This document shows positions 49,990 to 57,412 of a stretch of 64,000 nucleotides of DNA, one piece after another; the stretch's first letter is position 1; each line of letters begins with the position of its first letter. A program made the translations under genes and the position numbers. This DNA is from Streptomyces lanatus. Lineage in GTDB: Bacteria > Actinomycetota > Actinomycetes > Streptomycetales > Streptomycetaceae. Under the pieces are notes generated by a model that was not told where the DNA came from, did not search any database, and saw nothing but the letters and a program-made list of their open reading frames with translations. The stretch is taken from contig NZ_BNBM01000009.1 of the NCBI RefSeq assembly GCF_014655715.1, positions 1 to 64,000 of the forward strand, given 5' to 3'.

Positions 49990-50952
49990 TCACTCCTTGT
50001 CGGCTTCTGCCGGGATCGCCTCCAGGAAGGTGGCCGACGGGCAGAAGAAGAGGGTTCCGGTGACGGCCTGGGAGTAGTCGAGGATCGGGTCCGGGCCGGA
50101 TTCGGGGCCGCCGAGGAACATCTTGCGGAGCATGGTCTCCGGGATCTCGGGGGTCCGGGCGTAGGCGATGAAGTACGTGCCGAACTCTCCGTGTCCTGGC
50201 CTGCCGAACGGCATGGCGCCCCGCAGTATCTCCAGCTCCTCCCCGTCCGGCCCGGTGACGGTGTTCACGTCGATGTGGGAGTCGGGGACGTCGAGCTCGA
50301 TGTTGGTCAGCTTGGAGCGGCCGATCACCTTCTCCTGGGCCTCGACGGCGAGGGCCTCCCAGGCGTCGACGTCGTGCACGTACTTCTGCACGATCGCGTA
50401 GCTCCCGCCGGGGAACGCGGGGTCCTCCTCGCCGACGAGCGCCGCCTCGGCCGCCGCCTGGTCGACGGGGTTCTCGGTGCCGTCGACGAAGCCGAGGAGG
50501 TTGCGCGAGTCGAAGTAGGCGAAGGCCTGGACCTCGTCCTGGACGGTGACCGCCCCGCGCAGCCGCTTCATGATCTCCGCCGACAGGGCGAAGCACAGGT
50601 CCGTGCGGGCGGCGCGGATGTGGAAGAGCAGGTCTCCGGGTGTGGCCACGGCCCGGTGCCGGGGTCCTTCCAACTCCTGGAAGGGATGCAGCTGTTGGGG
50701 ACGCGGGCCTTCGAACAGCCGGTCCCAGGCGGCGGATCCGACGCCCGCCACACAGCACAGGCCCCCGTCGGGGCTGGGGAAGCCAACGGCCCGTACGAGT
50801 CCCGCGAGCCCGGCCAGCAGATCGCGTACCGCGCTCTCACCCCCGGGCTCGATCGTGACCACCAGGAACACCGCGACGGGCGCCGGCTGACTGAGCACCG
50901 GCTGCGGCAGCGCACCGGCCGACCGTATGGACGACGGCTTGGATGACGGCAT
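49990..50952 (-). CDS. Dyp-type heme peroxidase
   Basis: This 320-residue peroxidase uses hydrogen peroxide to oxidise dyes or phenolics. The family motif G-x-x-D-G is present as GFVDGTENPVDQAAA near residue 158, containing the catalytic Asp. HIDVNTVTGPDGEELEILRGAMPFG and the proximal His region (DSHID) follow, and ARTPEIPETMLRKMFLGG is typical. No signal peptide is seen, so it is cytoplasmic, possibly an encapsulin cargo, though no encapsulin gene is near. The ATG at 50952 has a GAGAGGGGA site. Confidence 0.88.
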   Translation of the reverse strand: MPSSKPSSIRSAGALPQPVLSQPAPVAVFLVVTIEPGGESAVRDLLAGLAGLVRAVGFPSPDGGLCCVAGVGSAAWDRLFEGPRPQQLHPFQELEGPRHRAVATPGDLLFHIRAARTDLCFALSAEIMKRLRGAVTVQDEVQAFAYFDSRNLLGFVDGTENPVDQAAAEAALVGEEDPAFPGGSYAIVQKYVHDVDAWEALAVEAQEKVIGRSKLTNIELDVPDSHIDVNTVTGPDGEELEILRGAMPFGRPGHGEFGTYFIAYARTPEIPETMLRKMFLGGPESGPDPILDYSQAVTGTLFFCPSATFLEAIPAEADKE

Positions 50953-51088
50953 GGTTCCCCTCTCACCCTCGAACCCCGCCACCTAACGATGCCCGGTCGA
51001 ACCGGGAACGATACCCGGCGAATTCACGCACTTCTGGCGTGTGTGTGAGGTGAGATCGGACGGTTGAACTCTGCTCTTCCCGGGCGGC

Positions 51089-52204
51089 TCAGCTGTCGTA
51101 GTCCACCGTGAGCGTCTCCGAGACCGGGTAGGACTGGCAGGTCAGCACATAGCCCGCGTCGACCTCGGCCGTCTCCAGCGCGAAGTTGCGCCGCATGTCC
51201 GCCTTGCCGTCGGTGACCAGGGCCCGGCAGGTGCCGCAGACGCCGCCCTTGCAGGCGAACGGCAGGTCGGGGCGGGTGCGTTGGGCGCCGTCGAGGATGG
51301 TGCGCTCGCGCGACAGGTCGGCGGTGGTGGAGCGGCCGTCGAGGGTGATGGTGACCTGGCTGACGGGTCCCTGAGGGCCGACCTCCTCGTGCCGCACCTC
51401 GCGCACCGGCTCGTCGTCGGCGAAGAACAGTTCCTGGTGCACCCGCTCGTCCGGCACGCCGAGGCCCGCCAGCACCTCTTGCGCGTCCCGGACCATGCCG
51501 TGCGGGCCGCACAGCCACCAGTGGTCGGCGGACGCCACATCGACCAGCGCCTCGACCAACGTCGAGAGCCGCTCGGCGTCGATCCGGCCGGACAGCACCT
51601 CGGCCTCGCGGGGTTCACGGGAGAGCACGTGGGCGAGCTGGAAGCGGCTCGGGTAGAGGTCCTTCAGATCGGCCAGCTCGTCGGCGAACATCACCGTGTC
51701 GGTGCGGCGGTTGCCGTAGAAGAGGGTGACCGTCGAGCGGGAGTCGGCCGCGAGCACGGACTCGGCGATGGACATCATGGGCGTGATGCCGGAGCCCGCC
51801 GCGATCAGTACGTGATGGCCGGGTGTGGTCAGGTCGGGGGTGAAGGCGCCGATCGGGCCCATGACCTCGACGGTGTCACCGGGGCGCACGTCCTCGACCA
51901 GCCAGGACGAGAACAGACCGCCGGGCACGACCCGTACGCCGATGCGCGGACTCGAACCCACCGGCGAGCAGATCGAGTACGACCGCCGTTCGTCGCGCCC
52001 CTCGACCTCGCGCCGCAGCGTCAGCGACTGTCCCGGCTCGAAGGCGAACTCCTCGGCCAGTTCCGCCGGGATGTCGAAGCCGACGGCGACCGCGTCCGAG
52101 CACAGGGGCTGTACGGCGGCGACGCGCAGGGCGTGGAAGGCCGGACGGCGGCGGGTGCGCGGGCGTACCGCGGCGGCCGTCCCTGCTTCGGTGACGCCTT
52201 CCAT
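51089..52204 (-). CDS. paaE: Phenylacetyl-CoA epoxidase reductase subunit PaaE
   Basis: This 371-residue electron-transfer protein feeds the PaaABC di-iron epoxidase with electrons from NADPH. The FAD domain has DERRSYSICSPVG, the NAD(P) domain VLIAAGSGITPMMSIAESVL, and the C-terminal plant-type ferredoxin CKGGVCGTCRALVTDG...LTCQS, whose four Cys bind 2Fe-2S. Domain order is FAD-NAD-ferredoxin, as in PaaE/PaaK. The ATG at 52204 directly follows the paaD stop, so translation is coupled. It is the last gene of the operon. Confidence 0.93.
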   Translation of the reverse strand: MEGVTEAGTAAAVRPRTRRRPAFHALRVAAVQPLCSDAVAVGFDIPAELAEEFAFEPGQSLTLRREVEGRDERRSYSICSPVGSSPRIGVRVVPGGLFSSWLVEDVRPGDTVEVMGPIGAFTPDLTTPGHHVLIAAGSGITPMMSIAESVLAADSRSTVTLFYGNRRTDTVMFADELADLKDLYPSRFQLAHVLSREPREAEVLSGRIDAERLSTLVEALVDVASADHWWLCGPHGMVRDAQEVLAGLGVPDERVHQELFFADDEPVREVRHEEVGPQGPVSQVTITLDGRSTTADLSRERTILDGAQRTRPDLPFACKGGVCGTCRALVTDGKADMRRNFALETAEVDAGYVLTCQSYPVSETLTVDYDS

Positions 52205-52708
52205 TCAGATCTCCTTGACGTACTCGAACGGCTCGCGACAGGCGCGGCAGCGCCACAGCGCCTTGCAGGACGTGGCGGCGAAGCGGGAGGTCTCCTCGGT
52301 GTCCGCCGAGCCGCAGCGCGGACAGGTCACCGCGTGCCGGGTGGGTGACAGGACGAGTGCGACGGGGCCGCCGGCGCGTGGTGCGGGGCCTGGCGGGGCG
52401 ATGCCGTGCTCGGCGAGCTTGCGGCGACCGGCGGGGGTGATCCAGTCGCTGGTCCAGGGGGGATCGAGGACGGTACGGATCTCCACGCGCGCGTACCCGG
52501 CGTCGCGGAGGCGTGCCGCGACGTCCGCTCGCATCTCGGCCATCGCCGGGCAGCCGGAGTAGGTCGGGGTGAGGCTCGCGACGACCGTGCCGTCCTCGGT
52601 CACCTCCACGTCCCGCAGGACGCCGAGGTCGGCGAGGGTGAGCATGGGCAGCTCGGGGTCCGGCACCTGGGCTGCGATGTGCCGGGCGTCGAGCAGGGTC
52701 GTCACCAT
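52205..52708 (-). CDS. paaD: Phenylacetyl-CoA epoxidase maturation subunit PaaD
   Basis: This 167-residue protein of the SufT/DUF59 type is needed for the paa epoxidase, probably for metal-centre assembly. The DUF59 half spans residues about 10-95 (VPDPELPMLTLADLGVLRDVEV, TPTYSGCPAMAEM). The C-terminal zinc ribbon is CPRCGSADTEETSRFAATSC..WRCRACREPF. The start overlaps the end of paaC by 7 bp. Confidence 0.92.
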   Translation of the reverse strand: MVTTLLDARHIAAQVPDPELPMLTLADLGVLRDVEVTEDGTVVASLTPTYSGCPAMAEMRADVAARLRDAGYARVEIRTVLDPPWTSDWITPAGRRKLAEHGIAPPGPAPRAGGPVALVLSPTRHAVTCPRCGSADTEETSRFAATSCKALWRCRACREPFEYVKEI

Positions 52709-53529
52709 GTCGCCTCCGGGTGGGCGCGGGCGATGCCCTGCAACTCGGTGAGCAGCGGGGCGAGATGCTCGGTGTGTTCGCCGTCGCGGCCGGATCCGGG
52801 CAGCGGACGGTACACCGGCATGGGCAGTCCGGCCGCCGCGGTGACCTGGCGGATGTCCGCGACGACCTCGTCGCGCACGTCGTAGGCGGTGAACAACTCG
52901 CCGATGTAGGGGGCGACCTGTTCCTGGGCCCGGCGCATCCGGCGATGGGACTCGTCCGTGCCGTCACCGAGGCGTACGGCCCATTCGGCGGCGTACTGCC
53001 GGTGGTAGGCCAGCTCCTTGACGCCCTTGGTCGCGATCGCCGCGAGCACCGGGTCCGGGTGGGAGGCCAGTCGTTCGAAGTGGGCGAGGCGCCAGCTGGA
53101 CAGCACCAGCAGCCGCACGATCGAGAACGCGAAGTCGCCGCAGGGCAGTTCGGCGAGGCGTACGTTGCGGAAGTCGCCGGCGTCGCGGAAGTAGGCGTAG
53201 GCGTCCTCGTCGCGGCCGGTGCCGTCGGCCTGGCCGGCGCGGGAGTAGAGCAGGCGGGCCTGGCCGAGAAGGTCGAGGCCGATGTTGGCGAGGGCCACCT
53301 CCTCCTCCAGCTCGGGGGCGCGGGTGATCCACTCGGCGAGGCGCTGGGCCGAGACCAGCGCGTCGTCGGCCAACGCGACGCAGACGGCGGCCAGTTCGGC
53401 GGCGTCGACGCCCTCGGGCACGGTGGTGTCGACGCCGTGCAGCGGGTCCTCGAAGCCGGTGCCGTAGGCCCAGCGGGTGTCGTCCTCGTGTCCCTCGGCG
53501 AGGGTCATGTAGACGTGGTCGTCACTCAT
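52702..53529 (-). CDS. paaC: Phenylacetyl-CoA epoxidase structural subunit PaaC
   Basis: This 275-residue ferritin-like four-helix subunit forms the stable heterodimer with PaaA. It shows ALADDALVSAQRLAEWITRAPELEEEVALANIGLDLLGQARLLYSRAG, then LPCGDFAFSIVRLLVLSSWRLAHFERLASHPDPVLAAIATKGVKELAYHRQYAAEWAVRLGDGTDES. The di-iron ligands of PaaA are partly replaced, as usual for PaaC. The ATG at 53529 has GGAGAGGGC immediately upstream; longer frames are shadows. It overlaps paaD by 7 bp. Confidence 0.92.
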   Translation of the reverse strand: MSDDHVYMTLAEGHEDDTRWAYGTGFEDPLHGVDTTVPEGVDAAELAAVCVALADDALVSAQRLAEWITRAPELEEEVALANIGLDLLGQARLLYSRAGQADGTGRDEDAYAYFRDAGDFRNVRLAELPCGDFAFSIVRLLVLSSWRLAHFERLASHPDPVLAAIATKGVKELAYHRQYAAEWAVRLGDGTDESHRRMRRAQEQVAPYIGELFTAYDVRDEVVADIRQVTAAAGLPMPVYRPLPGSGRDGEHTEHLAPLLTELQGIARAHPEATW

Positions 53530-53539
53530 GCCCTCTCCT

Positions 53540-53833
53540 TCAGATGTGCGGGACGTCGTCGGGGATGTCGTAGAAGGTCGGATGGCGGTAGACCTTGTCG
53601 GCGCTCGGCTCGAAGAAGGGGTCCTTCTCGTCGCGGGTGGAGGCGGCGATGTGCTCGGAGCGCACCACCCAGATGCTGACGCCCTCGTTGCGGCGCGTGT
53701 ACAGGTCGCGGGCGTGGGTGAGCGCCATCCGGTCGTCGGCGGCGTGCAGCGAGCCCACATGGACGTGGTTCAGCCCGCGCTTGCCGCGCACGAACACCTC
53801 GTACAGCGGCCAGTCCTTCTTGTCGGCGCTCAT
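53540..53833 (-). CDS. paaB: Phenylacetyl-CoA epoxidase subunit PaaB
   Basis: This 97-residue protein bridges PaaAC dimers. The family pattern WPLYEVFVRGKRGLNHVHVGSLHAADDRMALTHARDLYTRRNEGVSIWVVRSEHI, then YRHPTFYDIPDDVPHI, is complete. Length is normal. Its start overlaps the paaA stop by 4 bp (ATGA) and paaC follows after 10 bp. Confidence 0.93.
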   Translation of the reverse strand: MSADKKDWPLYEVFVRGKRGLNHVHVGSLHAADDRMALTHARDLYTRRNEGVSIWVVRSEHIAASTRDEKDPFFEPSADKVYRHPTFYDIPDDVPHI

Positions 53834-54768
53834 GCCGCCGCTCCCTTCTCCATACGCTTGGCGGCGTGGGCGGTGGCCGCCTCCCGCACCCAGGTGCCCT
53901 CTTCATGGGCGCTTCTGCGCCGTTCCATCCGCTGGGCGTTGCACGGCCCGTCGCCCTTGATGACCCGCATCAGCTCGGACCAGTCGGGGGTGCCGAAGTC
54001 GTGGTGACCGCGCTCGGCGTTCCAGGACAGCTCCGGGTCGGGCAGCGTCACACCGAGCTTCTCGGCCTGCGGGACCGTCATGTCGACGAACCGCTGACGC
54101 AGCTCGTCGTTGCTGTGCCGCTTGATCTTCCAGGCCATCGACTGTGCCGAGTTGGGCGAGTTCTCGTCGGGCGGGCCGAACATCATCAGCGAGGGCCACC
54201 ACCAGCGGTTCACGGCGTCCTGCACCATCTCCCGCTGGGCCTCGGTGCCCCGCATCATGGTCATGAGCAGCTCATAGCCCTGCCGCTGGTGGAAGGACTC
54301 CTCCTTGCAGATCCGCACCATCGCGCGTGCGTACGGCCCGTACGAGCTGCGGCACAGCGGCACCTGGTTGCAGATCGCGGCGCCGTCCACGAACCAGCCG
54401 ATCACTCCGACGTCGGCGAAGCTCATGGTCGGGTAGTTGAAGATCGACGAGTACTTCTGCCGGCCCTCGATCAGCCGGTCGGTGAGGTCTGCGCGGTCGG
54501 CACCCAGGGTCTCCGCCGCCGAGTACAGATACAGACCGTGCCCGGCCTCGTCCTGGACCTTGGCGAAGAGGATGGCCTTGCGGCGCAGGGACGGCGCCTT
54601 GGTGATCCACTCCCCCTCGGGCTGCATGCCGATGATCTCCGAGTGGGCGTGCTGCGCGATCTGCCTGATGAGCGTCTTGCGGTAGCCGTCCGGCATCCAG
54701 TCCCGCGGCTCGATCCGCTGGTCGCGCGAGATCGTCGCGTCGAAGTGCTCCTGCAGCTGCTCCGTCAT
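53830..54768 (-). CDS. paaA: Phenylacetyl-CoA epoxidase catalytic subunit PaaA
   Basis: This 312-residue di-iron subunit forms the 1,2-epoxide of phenylacetyl-CoA, the committed step of aerobic hybrid phenylacetate degradation. The metal-binding helices are ILFAKVQDEAGHGLYLYSAAETLG and MVRICKEESFHQRQGYELL (E-x-x-H motifs). The substrate region NRWWWPSLMMFGPPDENS is intact. The ATG at 54768 gives the standard N-terminus MTEQLQEHFDATISRDQRIEPRDWMPDGYR; the frame upstream is open but not homologous. It is the first gene of paaABCDE. A TetR-type operator lies 18-35 bp upstream. Confidence 0.94.
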   Translation of the reverse strand: MTEQLQEHFDATISRDQRIEPRDWMPDGYRKTLIRQIAQHAHSEIIGMQPEGEWITKAPSLRRKAILFAKVQDEAGHGLYLYSAAETLGADRADLTDRLIEGRQKYSSIFNYPTMSFADVGVIGWFVDGAAICNQVPLCRSSYGPYARAMVRICKEESFHQRQGYELLMTMMRGTEAQREMVQDAVNRWWWPSLMMFGPPDENSPNSAQSMAWKIKRHSNDELRQRFVDMTVPQAEKLGVTLPDPELSWNAERGHHDFGTPDWSELMRVIKGDGPCNAQRMERRRSAHEEGTWVREAATAHAAKRMEKGAAA

Positions 54769-54785
54769 CGATACCAGCTTCCCCA

Positions 54786-54803
54786 ACCGACCATTCGTTC
54801 GGT
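54786..54803. promoter_or_regulatory. TetR-type (PaaR-like) operator upstream of paaA
   Basis: ACCGACCATTCGTTCGGT has outer half-sites ACCGA/TCGGT, typical of TetR-family operators at actinobacterial paa operons. It lies 18 bp before the paaA start, where it would block transcription until phenylacetyl-CoA accumulates. The regulator gene is not in this window. Confidence 0.55.
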
Positions 54804-54856
54804 ATCCAGTGTGACGGGTTTCCGCCAGGTGAGCAAGACCCTGTCGCCGCACGAAA

Positions 54857-54892
54857 ACGGCCCAGGACACCCCCGAGGGGTACCTGGGCCGT
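54857..54892 (-). terminator. Rho-independent terminator of the injection-system operon
   Basis: Outer arms ACGGCCCAGG/CCTGGGCCGT and inner ACCCC/GGGGT form a long stem, followed on the minus strand by TTTT. It starts 17 bp after the amidase stop. Confidence 0.85.
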
Positions 54893-54908
54893 TCGCACAG
54901 CACGTGTG

Positions 54909-55796
54909 TCACACGTTGGGCACCCGCAGCTTGTCCCAGCTGACCTTGCCGGGGATGCCGTCCGCGTCCTTGCCCTTGAAGCCGAGCTTGTGCTGCCAGG
55001 CGGCGTAGGACTGGCGGTCGCGCTCGGTCCACTCGGGGCTCGGGCCCTCCTCGTAGCGGCCGCACCCCTCGGCGACCAGACGGCGGCCCATCGCGGTGAT
55101 GATCGGGGACTTCTGCCCGACGTGGAAAAAGCCGCTGCCCGGGAAGGGCTCCAGCTTCGGCTTGGGCGCGGGCTTCGGGTCCGGGTCGGGCTTGCCACCC
55201 CCGCCGCCCTTCAGCCGCTGCGCGATGCGCTTGCGCATGCCGTCCATGGTGAAGCCGCGCGGGTCCTGCTTGCCGGGCTGCCACTCCTTGTGCCCGATCA
55301 CCGAGCGCTCGCTCCAGCCGTGGTGGCGGCAGATCGCGGCGGAGACCTTCTCGATGGCCTCCTTCTGCGCCTCGGGCCAGGGGTCCTTGCCGTCGCCGAG
55401 GTTGATGCACTCGAAGCCGTAGAAGCGGGCATTGCCGTCGGTGTCGGCCTCGTTGTCGTGCGGCAGCTTGGACTCGTTGATCACGGCGCGCAGGACGTCG
55501 CTGTCGCCGAGTCCCGCGTGGTTGGCGCGCCCGTTGCCGACGAGGTGGATATGGCCCTGCTTGTCTATGACCCCGTGGCAGAGCGGGCCGGGCAGGCCGG
55601 AGTAGCCGTTGTAGCAGATGCTCACCGAGTTCTCGGTGCCCTTGGTGACGGTGTGGTGGATCATCACGCCGTTCACGGGGCCCCAGTTGCCCTTGCTGTT
55701 GCGGTTGTGGGTGCGCCAGCTGCGGACCTCGTGGACCGTGAGTCCCTCCGCACGGAGTATCTCCACCATCTTGGACGCGCTCAGGGGCTTCGCCAT
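54909..55796 (-). CDS. N-acetylmuramoyl-L-alanine amidase / peptidoglycan-recognition type hydrolase
   Basis: This 295-residue protein has no signal peptide. The amidase_2/PGRP domain (about residues 30-190) has the zinc ligands in VMIHHTVTKG, GRANHAGLGDS and VIGHKEWQPGKQDPRG. After a GGGGGKPDPDPKPAPKPK linker, a C-terminal module (FHVGQKSPIITAMGRRLVAEGC..WQHKLGFKGKDADGIPGKVSWDKLRV) resembles wall-binding modules of phage lysins. Lack of a signal, together with its place at the end of the operon, suggests the enzyme is loaded into or released by the injection system. It may instead act as an endolysin. TAATG overlap with the upstream gene implies coupling. Confidence 0.82.
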   Translation of the reverse strand: MAKPLSASKMVEILRAEGLTVHEVRSWRTHNRNSKGNWGPVNGVMIHHTVTKGTENSVSICYNGYSGLPGPLCHGVIDKQGHIHLVGNGRANHAGLGDSDVLRAVINESKLPHDNEADTDGNARFYGFECINLGDGKDPWPEAQKEAIEKVSAAICRHHGWSERSVIGHKEWQPGKQDPRGFTMDGMRKRIAQRLKGGGGGKPDPDPKPAPKPKLEPFPGSGFFHVGQKSPIITAMGRRLVAEGCGRYEEGPSPEWTERDRQSYAAWQHKLGFKGKDADGIPGKVSWDKLRVPNV

Positions 55797-57346
55797 TACT
55801 CGTCTCCTTCCGCCGCGGCCTCCGCGTCCGCGGTCGTCTGCGACCTCCCTCGGGACGGGTCCTCCGCCAGCTGCTCCTCACGGCGGGCCTGTTCCTCGGC
55901 CGCCAGCGCCGCCTCGTCCGCGGCCGGGATGCTGCTGGCCAGCGGGTTGAAGGCGAGCCGCAGATCGACGGTGCCGCCCTCGCCCTTGACCAGTGCGAGC
56001 GGGGCGAAGCCCCGGACGATGCCGGCGGGCGCCTGGAGCAGCGGGCGCCGGGCGGCGTCCGTGGGCCACTCGACGCTGCCGGTGGCGGTGCGGGCGGGGA
56101 TGATCCAGTGGTCGCCGGTGCGGTACGCCGCCCCCTTGGCGAAGTACACCTCGACCCCGTCCTCCAGCGTCAGCCACTCCCCTTCGGCGACCGGGACCGC
56201 GCCGCCCTTCAGGGCAGTCGTACGGCCCTTGCGCTTCGGCCCCTCATGGTGGTCCCAGCGACGCAGGAACGGGTTGAGGTGGGGCAGCCGTCCGACACTC
56301 TGATCGGGCTCGGCGCTGAGGCGGACGCGGCGGCCCGGCAGGTCCAGTTCCTCGACCCGCAGCAGGGGCAGGGGCTCCAGGCGGGAGGCGTACGCGGTGT
56401 CGACGAGCTCGACGTGGTCGCCGACGTCCAGGTCCAGCTTGTCGTCATGGCCGAGGGACGCCAACTGCACCCAGGTGCCGTCGAGTTCGTCGACCGGGAA
56501 GACCACCGAGCCGTTCTCCCGGGACCACTTGAAGGTGGCGTCCTTGGCCTCGCCGCCCGCGTGCACCTCGACGCGGTACAGCTGGTTCTCCTGGCCGCGG
56601 TACCGGGCGTCCGGCTTGACCAGGCAGGGGTCCTCGTCGGCGTGGTCGGGCCGCTCGCTGCGGGCGGCCAGGCGGGCGCTGGGCGTGGCCTGCTTCTGCG
56701 CCCACTTGTCGAAGGCGGCCCGCACGACCTCCTTGGACGGGTCGGTCTCCTCGATGTCCAGCGCGGCCAGCGACAGCGGCAGCACCTGCCAGACGACCTT
56801 CACCCGGGCCGCGGTGTCCGGCATCGCGGCGCCGAGGGCGACCTCGCGCAGGGCGGGGTCCTCGGCGGCGGAGACGGCGCGCTCCCACACGTTCAGGTAG
56901 ACCACGAACGGCGATGTGGCGGGCGAGGGCAGCCGGTCGCCGGGCTTCTCCGGGTCGCGGAAGCCGTCGGGCTGGTCCCAGTACGTCCAGTACGCGGGCG
57001 GCGCGGCGGTGTCCTGCTCGTCGTCGGCGTCCTCGTCCGGGACCGGCACGCCGGGCGCCGGGCGGGTCGCGTCGAGCAGGATGCCGTCGACGTAGTAGCG
57101 GCCGCCGTGGATGTGCAGGGTGTCGATGTCGTGCTTGCCGCCGATGTAGTCGACCTTGAAGCCCGCGGCGTCGCGCGGCCCGCCGTGCCGGCCGATCAGG
57201 TCGGCGGCGAGGGTGCGGGCCTGGTGCAGCTGGATCGCCGTCTGCTCGTTGATGTCGGCGTCGAGCTGGACGCGCCCCTGCTGGGCGATGACCGCCGAGT
57301 AACGCCGCTGCGGGCGGAACGTGAGGCGGGAGAGGTCAGCGTGCAT
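55796..57346 (-). CDS. DUF6519 protein of the contractile injection system
   Basis: This 516-residue protein begins with the phage-like phrase DLSRLTFRPQRRYSAVIAQQGRVQLDADINEQTAIQLHQARTLAADLIG, characteristic of DUF6519 proteins in contractile-injection and tail loci. Further landmarks are GGRYYVDGIL, FVVYLNVWERAV, RGQENQLYRVEVHAGG..FKWSRENGSVVFPV and LDLDVGDHVELVD. The C-terminus is acidic and Ala/Glu-rich. It is probably a baseplate or tail-fibre-like structural part. The stop overlaps the amidase start by one base (TAATG). Confidence 0.75.
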   Translation of the reverse strand: MHADLSRLTFRPQRRYSAVIAQQGRVQLDADINEQTAIQLHQARTLAADLIGRHGGPRDAAGFKVDYIGGKHDIDTLHIHGGRYYVDGILLDATRPAPGVPVPDEDADDEQDTAAPPAYWTYWDQPDGFRDPEKPGDRLPSPATSPFVVYLNVWERAVSAAEDPALREVALGAAMPDTAARVKVVWQVLPLSLAALDIEETDPSKEVVRAAFDKWAQKQATPSARLAARSERPDHADEDPCLVKPDARYRGQENQLYRVEVHAGGEAKDATFKWSRENGSVVFPVDELDGTWVQLASLGHDDKLDLDVGDHVELVDTAYASRLEPLPLLRVEELDLPGRRVRLSAEPDQSVGRLPHLNPFLRRWDHHEGPKRKGRTTALKGGAVPVAEGEWLTLEDGVEVYFAKGAAYRTGDHWIIPARTATGSVEWPTDAARRPLLQAPAGIVRGFAPLALVKGEGGTVDLRLAFNPLASSIPAADEAALAAEEQARREEQLAEDPSRGRSQTTADAEAAAEGDE

Positions 57347-57412
57347 GAAGGGGGTCCCCCTGGTTCAGGAAAGTGCGGGTAGGGCTGACGGCGGCGGCGC
57401 TCACGTGGCGGT

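Noticed and set aside
54906..56303. A 465-codon plus-strand frame across the amidase and DUF6519 genes.
   Set aside because: It spans two clear minus-strand genes and has low-complexity Ala/Val/Gly composition typical of shadows.
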